From Opitutales bacterium UBA2995 (GTDB lineage: Bacteria > Verrucomicrobiota > Verrucomicrobiia > Opitutales > UBA2995): a stretch of DNA of 46,353 bases. Location of the stretch: assembly GCA_002346535.1 (NCBI GenBank), contig DDZZ01000028.1, forward strand, positions 1 to 46,353, in the 5' to 3' direction. The translations under genes and the position numbers were made by a program. The notes beneath the pieces were generated by a model. The model was not told the origin of the DNA. It saw only the letters and a program-made list of their open reading frames with translations, and searched no databases. Below are positions 33,004 to 41,923 of this stretch, one piece after another. How positions within the stretch are numbered: the stretch's first letter is position 1; each line of letters opens with the position of its first letter.

Positions 33004-33771
33004 TTAGGACAGCTTCCGGACCGGAACATTATGATCCGCCAAGTAATCTTTGCATTCGCCAATAGTGTATGTGCCAAAGTGGAATATCGAGGCAGCAAGT
33101 ACCGCTGAGGCGCGCCCTTTAGTAAGGACATCTACCATGTGCTGGAGGTTTCCGGCACCGCCGGATGCGATTACTGGAACTTCTACCGCATCGCTGATAT
33201 GACGGTTCAATGTGATGTCGTATCCTTGCTGCATGCCATCCTGATCCATGCTGGTAAGCAATATTTCACCTGCACCCAGTAGCACGACTTGTCTGGCCCA
33301 TTCCACCGCGTCCAGTCCGGTCGAGTTTCGACCGCCGTAAGTATACACTTCCCAAGTTTCGGTTCCAGGAACGCGTTTCGCATCAATTGCCACTACAATG
33401 CATTGATTGCCAAATCGGTTTGACGACTGGTCGATTAGTTCGGGATTTTCCACGGCTGCTGTATTGAGGCTAATTTTGTCAGCTCCTGATTTGAGCATTG
33501 ACCGAATATCATCTGTGTTTCGCAGGCCGCCTCCTACCGTAAGAGGCATAAAACACTGCTCTGCGGTTTGGGAAACTACATCATGCATAATATTGCGCTC
33601 GTCACTTGAGGCGGTAATATCCAGAAAAACCAGTTCGTCCGCACCTTGCTCCTCGTAAGCTTTGGCGCAGTCAACCGGATCACCTGCGTCTCTAAGCTCT
33701 TTAAATTTAACTCCCTTGACTACACGGCCATCGGTTACGTCCAGGCAGGGAATGATGCGGGCTGATAACAT
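33004..33771 (-). CDS. hisF: Imidazole glycerol phosphate synthase, cyclase subunit
   Basis: 255 residues from ATG 33771; the ATG four codons upstream (33783) is in frame too. Counted from 33771 the two catalytic Asp fall at 11 (IIPCLD) and 130 (VVAIDAK), the numbering known for HisF, which favours this start. It closes the imidazole ring in histidine synthesis using ammonia from HisH. Other motifs: LTVGGGLRN, DKISLNTAAVENP, GEILLTSMDQDG, IASGGAG. hisH and hisA are not adjacent. A large palindromic element fills the region just upstream. Confidence 0.96.
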   Translation of the reverse strand: MLSARIIPCLDVTDGRVVKGVKFKELRDAGDPVDCAKAYEEQGADELVFLDITASSDERNIMHDVVSQTAEQCFMPLTVGGGLRNTDDIRSMLKSGADKISLNTAAVENPELIDQSSNRFGNQCIVVAIDAKRVPGTETWEVYTYGGRNSTGLDAVEWARQVVLLGAGEILLTSMDQDGMQQGYDITLNRHISDAVEVPVIASGGAGNLQHMVDVLTKGRASAVLAASIFHFGTYTIGECKDYLADHNVPVRKLS

Positions 33772-33800
33772 TGTATTTGGCATTTACCCCGCAGTTCTCA

Positions 33801-33897
33801 CGGAGCTGAGATGGTGGGCTTGACGACAGAGAGGCGAGGGCGCGCACGTTGGTGCGTAACCGAGAAGGGATGGAAGACAAACCAGCATCTCAGTCCG
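33801..33897. repeat. Long imperfect inverted repeat upstream of hisF
   Basis: Left arm CGGAGCTGAGATGGTGG (33801-33817) pairs with right arm CCAGCATCTCAGTCCG (33882-33897), with one bulged base and one mismatch. Inside sits a second hairpin, CGCAC-GTTG-GTGCG (33843-33856). The element lies in the 255-base space between the 584-residue protein gene and hisF, on the leader side of hisF. It could be a mobile palindromic repeat (MITE or REP-like) or a structured leader RNA. It has no terminal T-run. Confidence 0.6.
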
Positions 33898-33905
33898 CAG
33901 TGTAT

Positions 33906-33930
33906 CGCCATAGCCCTTGGCGAAGGCGGA
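33906..33930 (+). repeat. REP-like palindromic core, copy 2
   Basis: CGCC-ATAGCCCTT-GGCG followed by AAGGCGGA, next to the long inverted repeat. It matches the minus-strand core at 22551-22580 in the CGCCATA start, the GGCGAAG block and the final CGGA. Confidence 0.5.
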
Positions 33931-34038
33931 AGGATGGGTGAAAACTTGTATTTGGCGGGATTCCATGTGGGGCCAAAAATTGCTTTCTCTATTTTTTAGT
34001 TAAAAATCTGTTTTCTCCCATCCGGTGGGAGGTGCGGG

Positions 34039-35793
34039 TTAGCCTTCAACTCGAGCCAGATCCGGATCAAATGAAACCGTTAAACGGTATTGCTGCCCTG
34101 GTCTCATATTAAGCGGATGATCGCGAACTAGAGTCTGCAAGTAATGAATTTTCCCATACAAGGTTTTGTAAGCTGGATCGTCAGTAACAACTTCTGTCTG
34201 TGCCCATTGTGCCTGAAAGTCGTCTTTGATGACTCTGCAGCGGAGACCTTCTCGCCCCAGAGTAAATGTATTGCCAACTCGGTGAACAGAATGGGGTGAA
34301 GCAATTACCAGCATGTAGCGCATACGGTCCATCGTAACGGGTTGTTTTACTGAAAATATGAATTCGCTGGTGATCGTGTTTTTACTGAAGGTCCAGCTTA
34401 CTTTACAGCTACCCAAGCCTGGGACTATCTGCTGGTCCGTATTTACCAGATCCGGTTGTTCGTAACGAAAATGGATGGATCTTCTCAGTCCCAAACCTGT
34501 TGTGCAGCGTTTTCCAAAATATGAGGGAATAATCTTGTTTGTTCCAAAAGACAGCTCCGGAATCATCACCGGTAGTTGTCGGTTTACCGGCCAATCGAAA
34601 ATGCCCGGGCTATGCGGAAAAGCCAAAGAATCGGAGGTGTTTGACTCATCGGTATGAGTGAGCGGTATGTTAACGTGCAAACCGGATTCCGGGTCCTTAT
34701 AAATGAATAATCCCTGTTCCTTACGGGACGATTTGTCGAAAATCACAAACCTGCTGGTACTCTTTGATTGAAATCCATCACCAGGGTCGGGGGCGTTGAT
34801 TGTGCTGGCTAACCGAGCCCATTGGCTGAGGTAGCGCGCACCGTCAAAATCCGCCATTCGGGTAGTATGCAGTTTTGTGCTCTCCCGTTCTGCATCGCGA
34901 ATGATCAGGTTACCATTTTCCTGGTCCAAGTAAGTGAGATAAAAGAAATAAAAAAGCCGGCGCAGTAGATCGAAGTACTGAGCTTTTTTCTCCTCGGCGA
35001 TCCAGTTGTCCCGAAATCCTTGAAGAATCAGGCTGATGCAATGCATTTGACCGTAAGCTCCTCCACCGCGACCAAAAGACCAGCCGAGACCGTCCTCACG
35101 AACCAGATCGGGCAGCAGCCGCAAGTATTTTTCGGCGTTAGTTCTCAGGCTTGGAAGTTTACGATCTCGCAAATGGATGTTGGCATGTAGCTGTAGAGCC
35201 TGGCGGATAAAGATGAAGGACAGGACGCCATACAGGTTGAAAACTCCTTTCCCATCTTCGCTATCGTCGTGAAAATTGCCTGTACTTTTTTCACCAATAC
35301 GATTGAGAAATCGGTCTATCAGTTTGCCTGTTTCATCTTTTTTGGAGAGTCCCATACTGTAGCGAGCCACAGCCTTGGCTACGTTGAAAGCTTGCCAGTG
35401 GCTCTCGTGATCTGATCTCGCGAGCAACAGACGGTCCATACGGGTACGCGTCTCTTCGACAAGCCGTTCCCAAACAGGATTTCTGTCCTTGGCTGGTCCG
35501 AAAGAAAGAAGCCCTAATGCGGCATAGGCGATTCCGTTTTCGGCAACCGGATCAGCAAAGGTCTGTGCAGTTATAGACCGAGCCGCCAAATCTACCAGAT
35601 CATGGCCGTCTAATTCAGCTTCTCCGGTTGCACGGTAGAACTCTCCTATTGCCAGTGCGGCATGTCCGGGTTCATCGATTCTTTGTTCTTCTCCCTCGAT
35701 CGGAGTAATGGTTCCGTTCTGGTTTATTGAGGCAAGATTGTGCCCCAACATGAGACGGGCCATTTCCTTGCATTGGTCAGCGAATTGTTGCAT
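34039..35793 (-). CDS. Unrecognised 584-residue protein, possible helical toroid plus beta domain
   Basis: No family is recognised. Residues 1-330 are helix-rich with repeated aromatic/His features (SHWQAFNVAKAVARYSMGLS, EDGKGVFNLYGVLSFIF, EDGLGWSFGRGGGAYGQMH), like the (alpha/alpha) toroids of polysaccharide lyases and glycoside hydrolases. Residues 340-584 are beta-rich (RFVIFDKSSRKEQGLFIY, CKVSWTFSKNTITSEFIFSV, PGQQYRLTVSFDPDL), like the attached sandwich domain of such enzymes. There is no signal peptide, so it would be cytoplasmic, which is unusual for a lyase. Single gene between rho and the hisF palindrome. The fold statement is an inference from pattern only. Confidence 0.6.
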   Translation of the reverse strand: MQQFADQCKEMARLMLGHNLASINQNGTITPIEGEEQRIDEPGHAALAIGEFYRATGEAELDGHDLVDLAARSITAQTFADPVAENGIAYAALGLLSFGPAKDRNPVWERLVEETRTRMDRLLLARSDHESHWQAFNVAKAVARYSMGLSKKDETGKLIDRFLNRIGEKSTGNFHDDSEDGKGVFNLYGVLSFIFIRQALQLHANIHLRDRKLPSLRTNAEKYLRLLPDLVREDGLGWSFGRGGGAYGQMHCISLILQGFRDNWIAEEKKAQYFDLLRRLFYFFYLTYLDQENGNLIIRDAERESTKLHTTRMADFDGARYLSQWARLASTINAPDPGDGFQSKSTSRFVIFDKSSRKEQGLFIYKDPESGLHVNIPLTHTDESNTSDSLAFPHSPGIFDWPVNRQLPVMIPELSFGTNKIIPSYFGKRCTTGLGLRRSIHFRYEQPDLVNTDQQIVPGLGSCKVSWTFSKNTITSEFIFSVKQPVTMDRMRYMLVIASPHSVHRVGNTFTLGREGLRCRVIKDDFQAQWAQTEVVTDDPAYKTLYGKIHYLQTLVRDHPLNMRPGQQYRLTVSFDPDLARVEG

Positions 35794-35854
35794 TCAGATG
35801 TCTGTCAGCCTAGTTTATAGAAACGTGATATCAGGAAATCATAGACCCTATCTG

Positions 35855-36979
35855 TCAACGCCTTATTAGGGTTAGAAATGCCTCATTTGTAGTGGTTTTT
35901 GAGAGTCGTGAAATCATAGTCTCAGCGGCGTCTTCCACCTTCAATGAGGCAAGTGCACGTCGGAAGAAATGAATGGTTTCTAGCTTTTCTTCCGAGATGA
36001 GTAATTCTTCCTTTCGTGTACCTGAAGAATTGATGTTCATTGCCGGCCACATCCGCAATTCGGCCACCTTCCGATCTAAGACCATTTCCATGTTTCCGGT
36101 GCCTTTGAATTCCTGAAAGATCAGATCGTCCATTTTGCTTCCAGTTTCGATCAAGGCGGAGGCAATGATGCTCAAGCTTCCTGCCTCTTCAGTATTTCGT
36201 GCAGCTGAGAATAATTGGCGCGGTTTTTCCAAGGCGCGGATATCGAGGCCTCCGGTCATGGTTCGGCCGCCACCACCTTTGGCTGAATTATAGGCTCGGC
36301 TCAATCGGGTCAGCGAATCCATAAGTATGACCACGTCTCTACCTATCTCAACGAGGTTTTTTGCACGAGCGATACATAGCTCGGCAATTTTGATGTGGTT
36401 TTCAGTCGGCTCGTCATTAGAGGAGGCAAATATTTCAGCTCCGACGGTCCTCTTCATGTCTGTCACTTCTTCCGGTCGCTCGTCCACAAGCAGCATGATT
36501 ACGTGGCACTCCTTGTGGTTTTCGAGAACCCCGATGGCAATATCTTGAAGTAATGTCGTTTTCCCGGTTCTTGGTGGGGCAACGATCAAGCCCCGTTGAC
36601 CTTTACCTATTGGGCAAAACAGATCGATACATCTCAAAGTCATGCGGTGCTCGTTCGTTTCCAGGTGCAATTGTTGTTCAGGTGCGATAGTGGTGAGACT
36701 TGTAAACTGGAAGCAGTGTTTTCGTTCGTTCGGCACCAATCCGTCGATTGTCTCAACAAATTTCAGTTTGGGATTAGGAAATCTGGGGTCAGCCGAAGCC
36801 ACACCCTTTATATAGCTGCCTTTTTTCAGTTTGAAACGGCGTACCAATTCTCTCGGTACAAACGGATCCTTAGGAGTCGGTTTCCCGTTGCGTGCCGGAT
36901 CGAGAAGTTGGCCCGTCTTGTTTTTTAAAAGATCTAAAATACCTTCTACCTCAATGGTATTGGCTGAGGACTTATCCAT
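35855..36979 (-). CDS. rho: Transcription termination factor Rho, short variant
   Basis: 374 residues against about 420 in E. coli. The ATPase half is canonical: IVAPPRTGKTTLLQDIAIG (Walker A), VDERPEEVTDMKR, the RLSRAYNSA region, AARNTEEAGSLSIIASALIE and FKGTGNMEMVLDRKVAE. The N-terminal helix bundle is missing and the cold-shock-like RNA-binding domain is altered: the RNP1 block that reads GFGFLR in E. coli aligns with KTGQLL, so the stacking aromatics are gone. I recall similar shorter Rho proteins in Verrucomicrobiota. It ends transcripts or silences genes by RNA-driven translocation; primary-site RNA preference is expected to differ. Confidence 0.93.
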   Translation of the reverse strand: MDKSSANTIEVEGILDLLKNKTGQLLDPARNGKPTPKDPFVPRELVRRFKLKKGSYIKGVASADPRFPNPKLKFVETIDGLVPNERKHCFQFTSLTTIAPEQQLHLETNEHRMTLRCIDLFCPIGKGQRGLIVAPPRTGKTTLLQDIAIGVLENHKECHVIMLLVDERPEEVTDMKRTVGAEIFASSNDEPTENHIKIAELCIARAKNLVEIGRDVVILMDSLTRLSRAYNSAKGGGGRTMTGGLDIRALEKPRQLFSAARNTEEAGSLSIIASALIETGSKMDDLIFQEFKGTGNMEMVLDRKVAELRMWPAMNINSSGTRKEELLISEEKLETIHFFRRALASLKVEDAAETMISRLSKTTTNEAFLTLIRR

Positions 36980-37214
36980 AAAAGATAGCTATAAAAATAA
37001 CAACTTACTTGTTTGAAACACTACGCTTCAATGCCTAATATCAGGCAGTAATCTGATTCCAAACTGTGGCTTCAACTTCCCGATTTCCAATGCAATCGAC
37101 TCGGTCGTTTTGCCAGAATACCCGAAATCATAGGCTCTAGGCATAACCTGTCAACACTACACTTGTGCGGTTTTCTTTGGAAAAACTCGTCAGGGCGGGT
37201 TATGTTGTGCGTGG

Positions 37215-37479
37215 ATGAAGGAAATGGAACAGTCCTCAAGCAATCGGATTAGTGTAAGTGGATTCACTCTGGTGGAGTTGATGGTCGTTGTTGTGATCCC
37301 GACAATCCGAAGTTGCTCGATCCTTTTGGCGGCCCTCTCAGTAAAGGTATTTCGAATCGATCAACCCTGGTGACCGATCTGCTTACCGTTTATTTTCTAA
37401 AGGACCCGATGGACAGTTGAGTCAAAAAGGTGATACCCAGGATTTACTGGATCAGGATAATTTGAGGTACGATGGTTGA
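37215..37479 (+). pseudogene. Internally deleted and frameshifted type II pseudopilin gene
   Basis: From ATG 37215 the frame reads a prepilin leader and helix (MKEMEQSSSNRISVSG, FTLVELMVVVVI) and then loses sense. In another frame follow NPKLLDPFGGPLSKG and, in a third, YRLFSKGPDGQLSQKGDTQ ending LRYDG at TGA 37477. The DPFG and Y-R-L-x-S-x-GPDG segments are typical of the C-terminal half of GspG-like pseudopilins. The middle of about 60-80 residues is gone. It lies directly before the intact pseudopilin gene, so the two may be a former tandem pair. The region 36980-37214 shows no gene. Confidence 0.6.
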
Positions 37480-37516
37480 CCACAATGTTGCCTGCTTTCT
37501 ACATTAACTGCCTTCC

Positions 37517-38116
37517 ATGGCATCCGTAACAACAGCAGCTTTCCGAAAGTGTCGACTCGGCTTTACGTTGGTGGAGCTGGTAACAGTTATAACCATCATC
37601 GTGATCCTCGGAAGCCTGGTAGCTGCTTCTATTCTCAGCATCCAGCGAAAAGCTAAGCGTGCTCAGTCCGAGGCTGTTTTCGGAAAATTGATTTTTTCCA
37701 TTACTCAATACCGCAAGGATCATGCCGCATATCCGGATTTTGGCGGTTCCCTCAAAGGAGGGGATGTTGTCATCTGTCTGAAGAAAGCCAACCAATGGAG
37801 CCGTTTTGCAGAAATCATGGCCTTGAACCAGCCCGATGGCATTGTATTTGAAAACCCAAAGAATCAATCTTTGGTCAATCAGTATAATCCCAAATTGAAA
37901 CGTTACTACGACTTGCAGCTGGGCGAGCTCCAAACCATGGATGGGGCCGACCGTCTTGTCGATGGTTTCGGTAATCCGAATTTTATGTTGTATTGGACGC
38001 AAATCTTGACGGAAAAATTGATGAAGCATGTTTGCCCGAATCTGAATCCAGAACTATACGGCAACGTATTGTCGTTTACACTACCGACGAAGACAGGGAT
38101 GATTTCCCGGAATTAA
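37517..38116 (+). CDS. Type II secretion/type IV pilin-like pseudopilin
   Basis: 199 residues with a prepilin peptidase site: basic leader ending in Gly15, then FTLVELVTVITIIVILGSLV with Glu20 at +5 of the mature protein. The helix continues with KRAQSEAVFGKLIFSITQYR, and the globular end includes DGADRLVDGFGNPNF, similar to the DPFGNP block of GspG. It is probably assembled or anchored in the inner membrane. No gsp or pil assembly gene is within the window. The stop is only four bases before the next gene. Confidence 0.82.
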   Translation: MASVTTAAFRKCRLGFTLVELVTVITIIVILGSLVAASILSIQRKAKRAQSEAVFGKLIFSITQYRKDHAAYPDFGGSLKGGDVVICLKKANQWSRFAEIMALNQPDGIVFENPKNQSLVNQYNPKLKRYYDLQLGELQTMDGADRLVDGFGNPNFMLYWTQILTEKLMKHVCPNLNPELYGNVLSFTLPTKTGMISRN

Positions 38117-38120
38117 AAAG

Positions 38121-41100
38121 TTGGGATTCTTGAGTTCTGAAGAAATAGTTTCGGCAAGCGGTTGGGATTTCTGGATTGATACTGGTGGAACTTTTACGGA
38201 TTGTCTGGGGCGGGATAGGCATGGAAAGTTGCATCGGGCCAAGGTTCTGAGTAGTAGCGCAATTCGCGGTTGTCTTCAGGCTATAGGTAATAACAACGTG
38301 GTGGTTAAGTTTTCTTCGAATTATCCGAAAAACTTTTTTGCCGGGTTCCGGTTTCAAGTGCCAAAAAAGGAAATGGATGCCCAAAAGGTTAGAGCATCCT
38401 CCTCCAGTGGAAAAATCGAAATCGACGGCCCGCTGCCTTCAAATTTGAAACCCGGCGATGTTTGCGTTCTTCAATTCGATGGGGAGGCTCCGGAATTGGG
38501 AGCGCGAGTTATTGCCAGGATCGCCGGAAACGAAAAGTTGCCTCATTCGCGATTGAGAATCGCCACTACCAAAGGTACGAATGCGTTGTTGGAGAAAAAA
38601 GGCGCCCGTACTGTTCTTTTTATCAATAAAGGATTGGGCGATTTGTTGTTCATTCATACTCAGCAACGTCCGGATATTTTTGCATTGGATATCCAGCGTC
38701 CCGATCCCCTGCATGAAGCAGTGGTTGAAGTCGAAATGGACTCGAATAGTGAGCTTCTCTTGAACGATGACTTCTCCAAGCAGATCGACAGTTTAAGGAA
38801 TGAAGGGTTTGAGGTGGCTGCTGTTTGCCTTATGCATAGCTACCAGAGTGGAGAAAATGAAGTATCTTTGGCTGATTATTTACGGCAATGCGGATTCAGC
38901 ACGATTATCTGCTCCCACCGAACAGCTCCTTTCATGAAAATTCTACCTCGAGCGGAAACAACCTTGGTGGATGCATACTTGTCGCCCTTATTGGATAGTT
39001 ATTTGGATCGATTGGTAAGTGAATTTGGCAGCTTGGGACTGTCCGTGATGACCAGTGCCGGTGGCTTGGTGCCACGTTCATCCTACCGTGCATGCGACAG
39101 TCTTTTCAGCGGACCTGCTGGAGGGGTTGTCGGTGCGGTTCAATCCGGGGTGAAGGCTGGGATTCAGAAATTGATTGGATTCGATATGGGTGGCACCAGT
39201 ACTGATGTGGCGCGTTACGATGGCGCGCTTTCCTACCAGTTCGAGACTCGTGTTGGATGTGCACGGATTCTGGCGCCCAGTTTGAAAATTGAAACCGTCG
39301 CAGCGGGTGGTGGGTCGATCTGTTTATTTGACGGCGAGCGTCTACGAGTTGGTCCGGAGAGTGCCGGTGCTGAACCGGGACCTGCGTGTTACGGAAATGG
39401 GGGTCCCTTAACGATTACCGATGTCAATTTGTTACTTGGGCGTATTGATCCGGACCAGTTCGGCATACCCATTAGCGGAAACTCGAGTCAATTGTGTGCT
39501 TTGCAATTAAGCCAAACTGTATCTGGCTTTAATGATTTGATGGATGGCCTGCTCTCCGGCTTGTTGGATATCGCCAACGAAAATATGACAGACGCCATTC
39601 GTAAAATTTCGACTGCCGAGGGTTATGATCCTTCAGATTATGCCTTGATTGCCTTTGGTGGGGCGGGGGGGCAGCACGCTTGCGGAATCGCTGAAAACCT
39701 GGAAATCTCAAAAATACTTTTCCCGAGTGATGCCGGACTATTGAGCGCCAATGGATTGTGCCACGCCGTGCCGGAGGCCTTTGCTGCTCAACAAATATTG
39801 TGTTCCTTTTCGGAATTTGAAAAAGACGCCGAAGACCTCGTGCAGATGCTTGCAGCAGAAGCGACGGAAAAACTGCATCCTGAGGATCGGGATAACGCTC
39901 AATTAAGTCGGCGTATCGTTAGCATACGTCTCCGGGCTCAAGAGTCGGCAATCGATGTGGATTGGATGGAAGAACCGCTACTAGCATCGTATGAGAACCT
40001 CTATCTTTCGATTTTTGGTTACGAACCCAATTTATCAGACTTGGAGGTGGTGAGTATTCGAGTTATCGTTTCCTTGCCTGGCTATCCGGTTGAGGAGGAA
40101 ACTTTCCAATCAAATGGCGAGTCGCCCCAACCTTTTAAAACTCAACGCTCTTTCAGTGACGGAAAATGGTGCGATGCCGGTGTTTATCACCGTGAAAAAT
40201 TGCAGACTGGTGATGCCGTTTCGGGTCCGGCTATTGTTCAGGATCCGTTCAGCACGCTTTTTATTGATAAAGGTTGGTCGGCCATTGCAGGGGACCAGGG
40301 ATCGCTTTTGGTTGAGCTAGCTGGAAAATCGAGTGCCAGAAATTTGAATACAGATGAAGTCGAGATAGAGCTATTTTCCAATCGCTTTCAGACCTTAGTC
40401 GAAGATATGGGTGTGCGGTTGATGCGGACGGCCGTGTCGACTAATGTCAAAGACCGGCTCGATTTTTCCTGCGGCTTGCTCGATGCAGAAGGCGGGCTTG
40501 TGGTGAATGCCCCACACATTCCTGTGCACCTGGGCTCTTTAGGGATGTGTGTCAAAACCGTCAGTATGTCACATGACTGGAAGCGAGGTGAAATGGTGAT
40601 TACCAATCATCCGGGATTCGGAGGTTCGCATTTGCCAGATGTCACAATCATCTGTCCGATATTTTCGGATACGGAGGAGCTTTTAGGATTTCTTGTGAAT
40701 CGCGCCCACCATGCCGAATTAGGTGGGGTTGCACCTGGATCAATGCCACCCGCGGCTGCCTCTTTGGCTGAGGAAGGCGTGGTGATTCCTCCCATGCGCG
40801 TTATGGTTGATAACCATCTTGATCTCAAGGGTATCGAAGTGCTTCTGACCGATGGCCCTTTTCCTTCTCGGCGAGTTCAGGAGAACCTTTCTGATTTGAA
40901 AGCCCAGGTCGCTGCCAACCTGAAAGGATTGGATGACATGCGAAAGATGATTCAGGCATACGGCAGTTCTAATATCACTCATTTTATGAAGGCTATTCAG
41001 GATCGGGCGGAACAGAGCCTTCGATCTAAACTTTTGAAACAGCAGGATGGCGAGTACGCTTCTGAACAGCGTTTGGACGACGGCACCTTATTGAGAGTGG

Positions 41101-41885
41101 TCGCCACCGTCGAAAAAGATGAAATGAATCTAAAGTTTTTTGATGGAGGTGGCGTTCATTCAGGCAACTTCAATGCCACACCCGGAATCGTTTACAGTGT
41201 AGTTGTTTACTTTTTAAGAGTTTGGTTAAGTGAGCCCATGCCGCTTAACGACGGTCTCCTACGACCGGTGGAGATCGAAATCGATGAAGGAATACTGAAT
41301 CCACCTTTCGCTGAGGATCCTTTTCAATGTCCGCCGGTAGTAGCAGGCAATGTGGAGACCAGTCAGCGCTTGGTCGATACGCTGTTACTCTTATTTGAGA
41401 CCGTGGCCTGCAGCCAGGGCACTATGAACAATCTCATTTTTGGAAACGATCGGGTAAGTTTCTACGAGACCATCGCCGGGGGATCTGGAGCTGGGGACAG
41501 CTATACTGGAGAAAGTGGCGTCCATGTACATATGACCAATACAGGTATTACAGATCCGGAGATTCTCGAGCACCTTTACCCGGTGAAATTGAAAAGATTC
41601 GCGATCCGGATTAATTCTGGTGGGAGGGGAAAGTTTTCAGGTGGCGACGGCGTCATCCGCGAATTGGAGTTCACTGAGTCGGTCACCCTTTCCTTACTCA
41701 CTCAACACCGGATTGAAGCCCCTTACGGCCTCAATGGAGGCGAAGCAGGCAAGACCGGAGAGCAGTGGCTTCTCCGGGAAGGTTGTGAACCCCGGAGCTT
41801 GAATCCCTTCGAACGACTGGAAGTCCAACCCGGTGACCGCCTTCGCATCCTTACTCCCGGGGGTGGAGGTTGGGGAGCAGCTTAG
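38121..41885 (+). CDS. 5-oxoprolinase/hydantoinase family protein (HyuA-HyuB fusion)
   Basis: 1254 residues, the full length of the ATP-dependent oxoprolinase type, in which HyuA-like (about 1-710) and HyuB-like (about 745-1254) halves are joined. Motifs: IDTGGTFTDCLGRD at 19-32, FDMGGTSTDVARYDG, FGGAGGQHACGIAE, then in the second half RTAVSTNVKDRLDFSCGLLD, THPGFGGSHLPD-like NHPGFGGSHLPDVT, and the end LTPGGGGWGAA. It would open 5-oxoproline to glutamate with ATP. The likely start is TTG at 38121 (a second TTG at 38130); no ATG lies ahead of the conserved N-terminus. Possibly cotranscribed with the HDAC-like gene 38 bases downstream. Confidence 0.88.
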   Translation: MGFLSSEEIVSASGWDFWIDTGGTFTDCLGRDRHGKLHRAKVLSSSAIRGCLQAIGNNNVVVKFSSNYPKNFFAGFRFQVPKKEMDAQKVRASSSSGKIEIDGPLPSNLKPGDVCVLQFDGEAPELGARVIARIAGNEKLPHSRLRIATTKGTNALLEKKGARTVLFINKGLGDLLFIHTQQRPDIFALDIQRPDPLHEAVVEVEMDSNSELLLNDDFSKQIDSLRNEGFEVAAVCLMHSYQSGENEVSLADYLRQCGFSTIICSHRTAPFMKILPRAETTLVDAYLSPLLDSYLDRLVSEFGSLGLSVMTSAGGLVPRSSYRACDSLFSGPAGGVVGAVQSGVKAGIQKLIGFDMGGTSTDVARYDGALSYQFETRVGCARILAPSLKIETVAAGGGSICLFDGERLRVGPESAGAEPGPACYGNGGPLTITDVNLLLGRIDPDQFGIPISGNSSQLCALQLSQTVSGFNDLMDGLLSGLLDIANENMTDAIRKISTAEGYDPSDYALIAFGGAGGQHACGIAENLEISKILFPSDAGLLSANGLCHAVPEAFAAQQILCSFSEFEKDAEDLVQMLAAEATEKLHPEDRDNAQLSRRIVSIRLRAQESAIDVDWMEEPLLASYENLYLSIFGYEPNLSDLEVVSIRVIVSLPGYPVEEETFQSNGESPQPFKTQRSFSDGKWCDAGVYHREKLQTGDAVSGPAIVQDPFSTLFIDKGWSAIAGDQGSLLVELAGKSSARNLNTDEVEIELFSNRFQTLVEDMGVRLMRTAVSTNVKDRLDFSCGLLDAEGGLVVNAPHIPVHLGSLGMCVKTVSMSHDWKRGEMVITNHPGFGGSHLPDVTIICPIFSDTEELLGFLVNRAHHAELGGVAPGSMPPAAASLAEEGVVIPPMRVMVDNHLDLKGIEVLLTDGPFPSRRVQENLSDLKAQVAANLKGLDDMRKMIQAYGSSNITHFMKAIQDRAEQSLRSKLLKQQDGEYASEQRLDDGTLLRVVATVEKDEMNLKFFDGGGVHSGNFNATPGIVYSVVVYFLRVWLSEPMPLNDGLLRPVEIEIDEGILNPPFAEDPFQCPPVVAGNVETSQRLVDTLLLLFETVACSQGTMNNLIFGNDRVSFYETIAGGSGAGDSYTGESGVHVHMTNTGITDPEILEHLYPVKLKRFAIRINSGGRGKFSGGDGVIRELEFTESVTLSLLTQHRIEAPYGLNGGEAGKTGEQWLLREGCEPRSLNPFERLEVQPGDRLRILTPGGGGWGAA

Positions 41886-41923
41886 TTTGTCAGATCAGTT
41901 ATTTTAGTTAATTTTGGAAATTC

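Noticed and set aside
33784..33966. 60-codon minus-strand open frame upstream of hisF
   Set aside because: It is formed by the palindromic element and has the uneven composition of a translated repeat; no sign of a real protein.
37499..38029. 176-codon minus-strand frame opposite the pseudopilin gene
   Set aside because: A shadow of the plus-strand gene, which has a clear prepilin leader.
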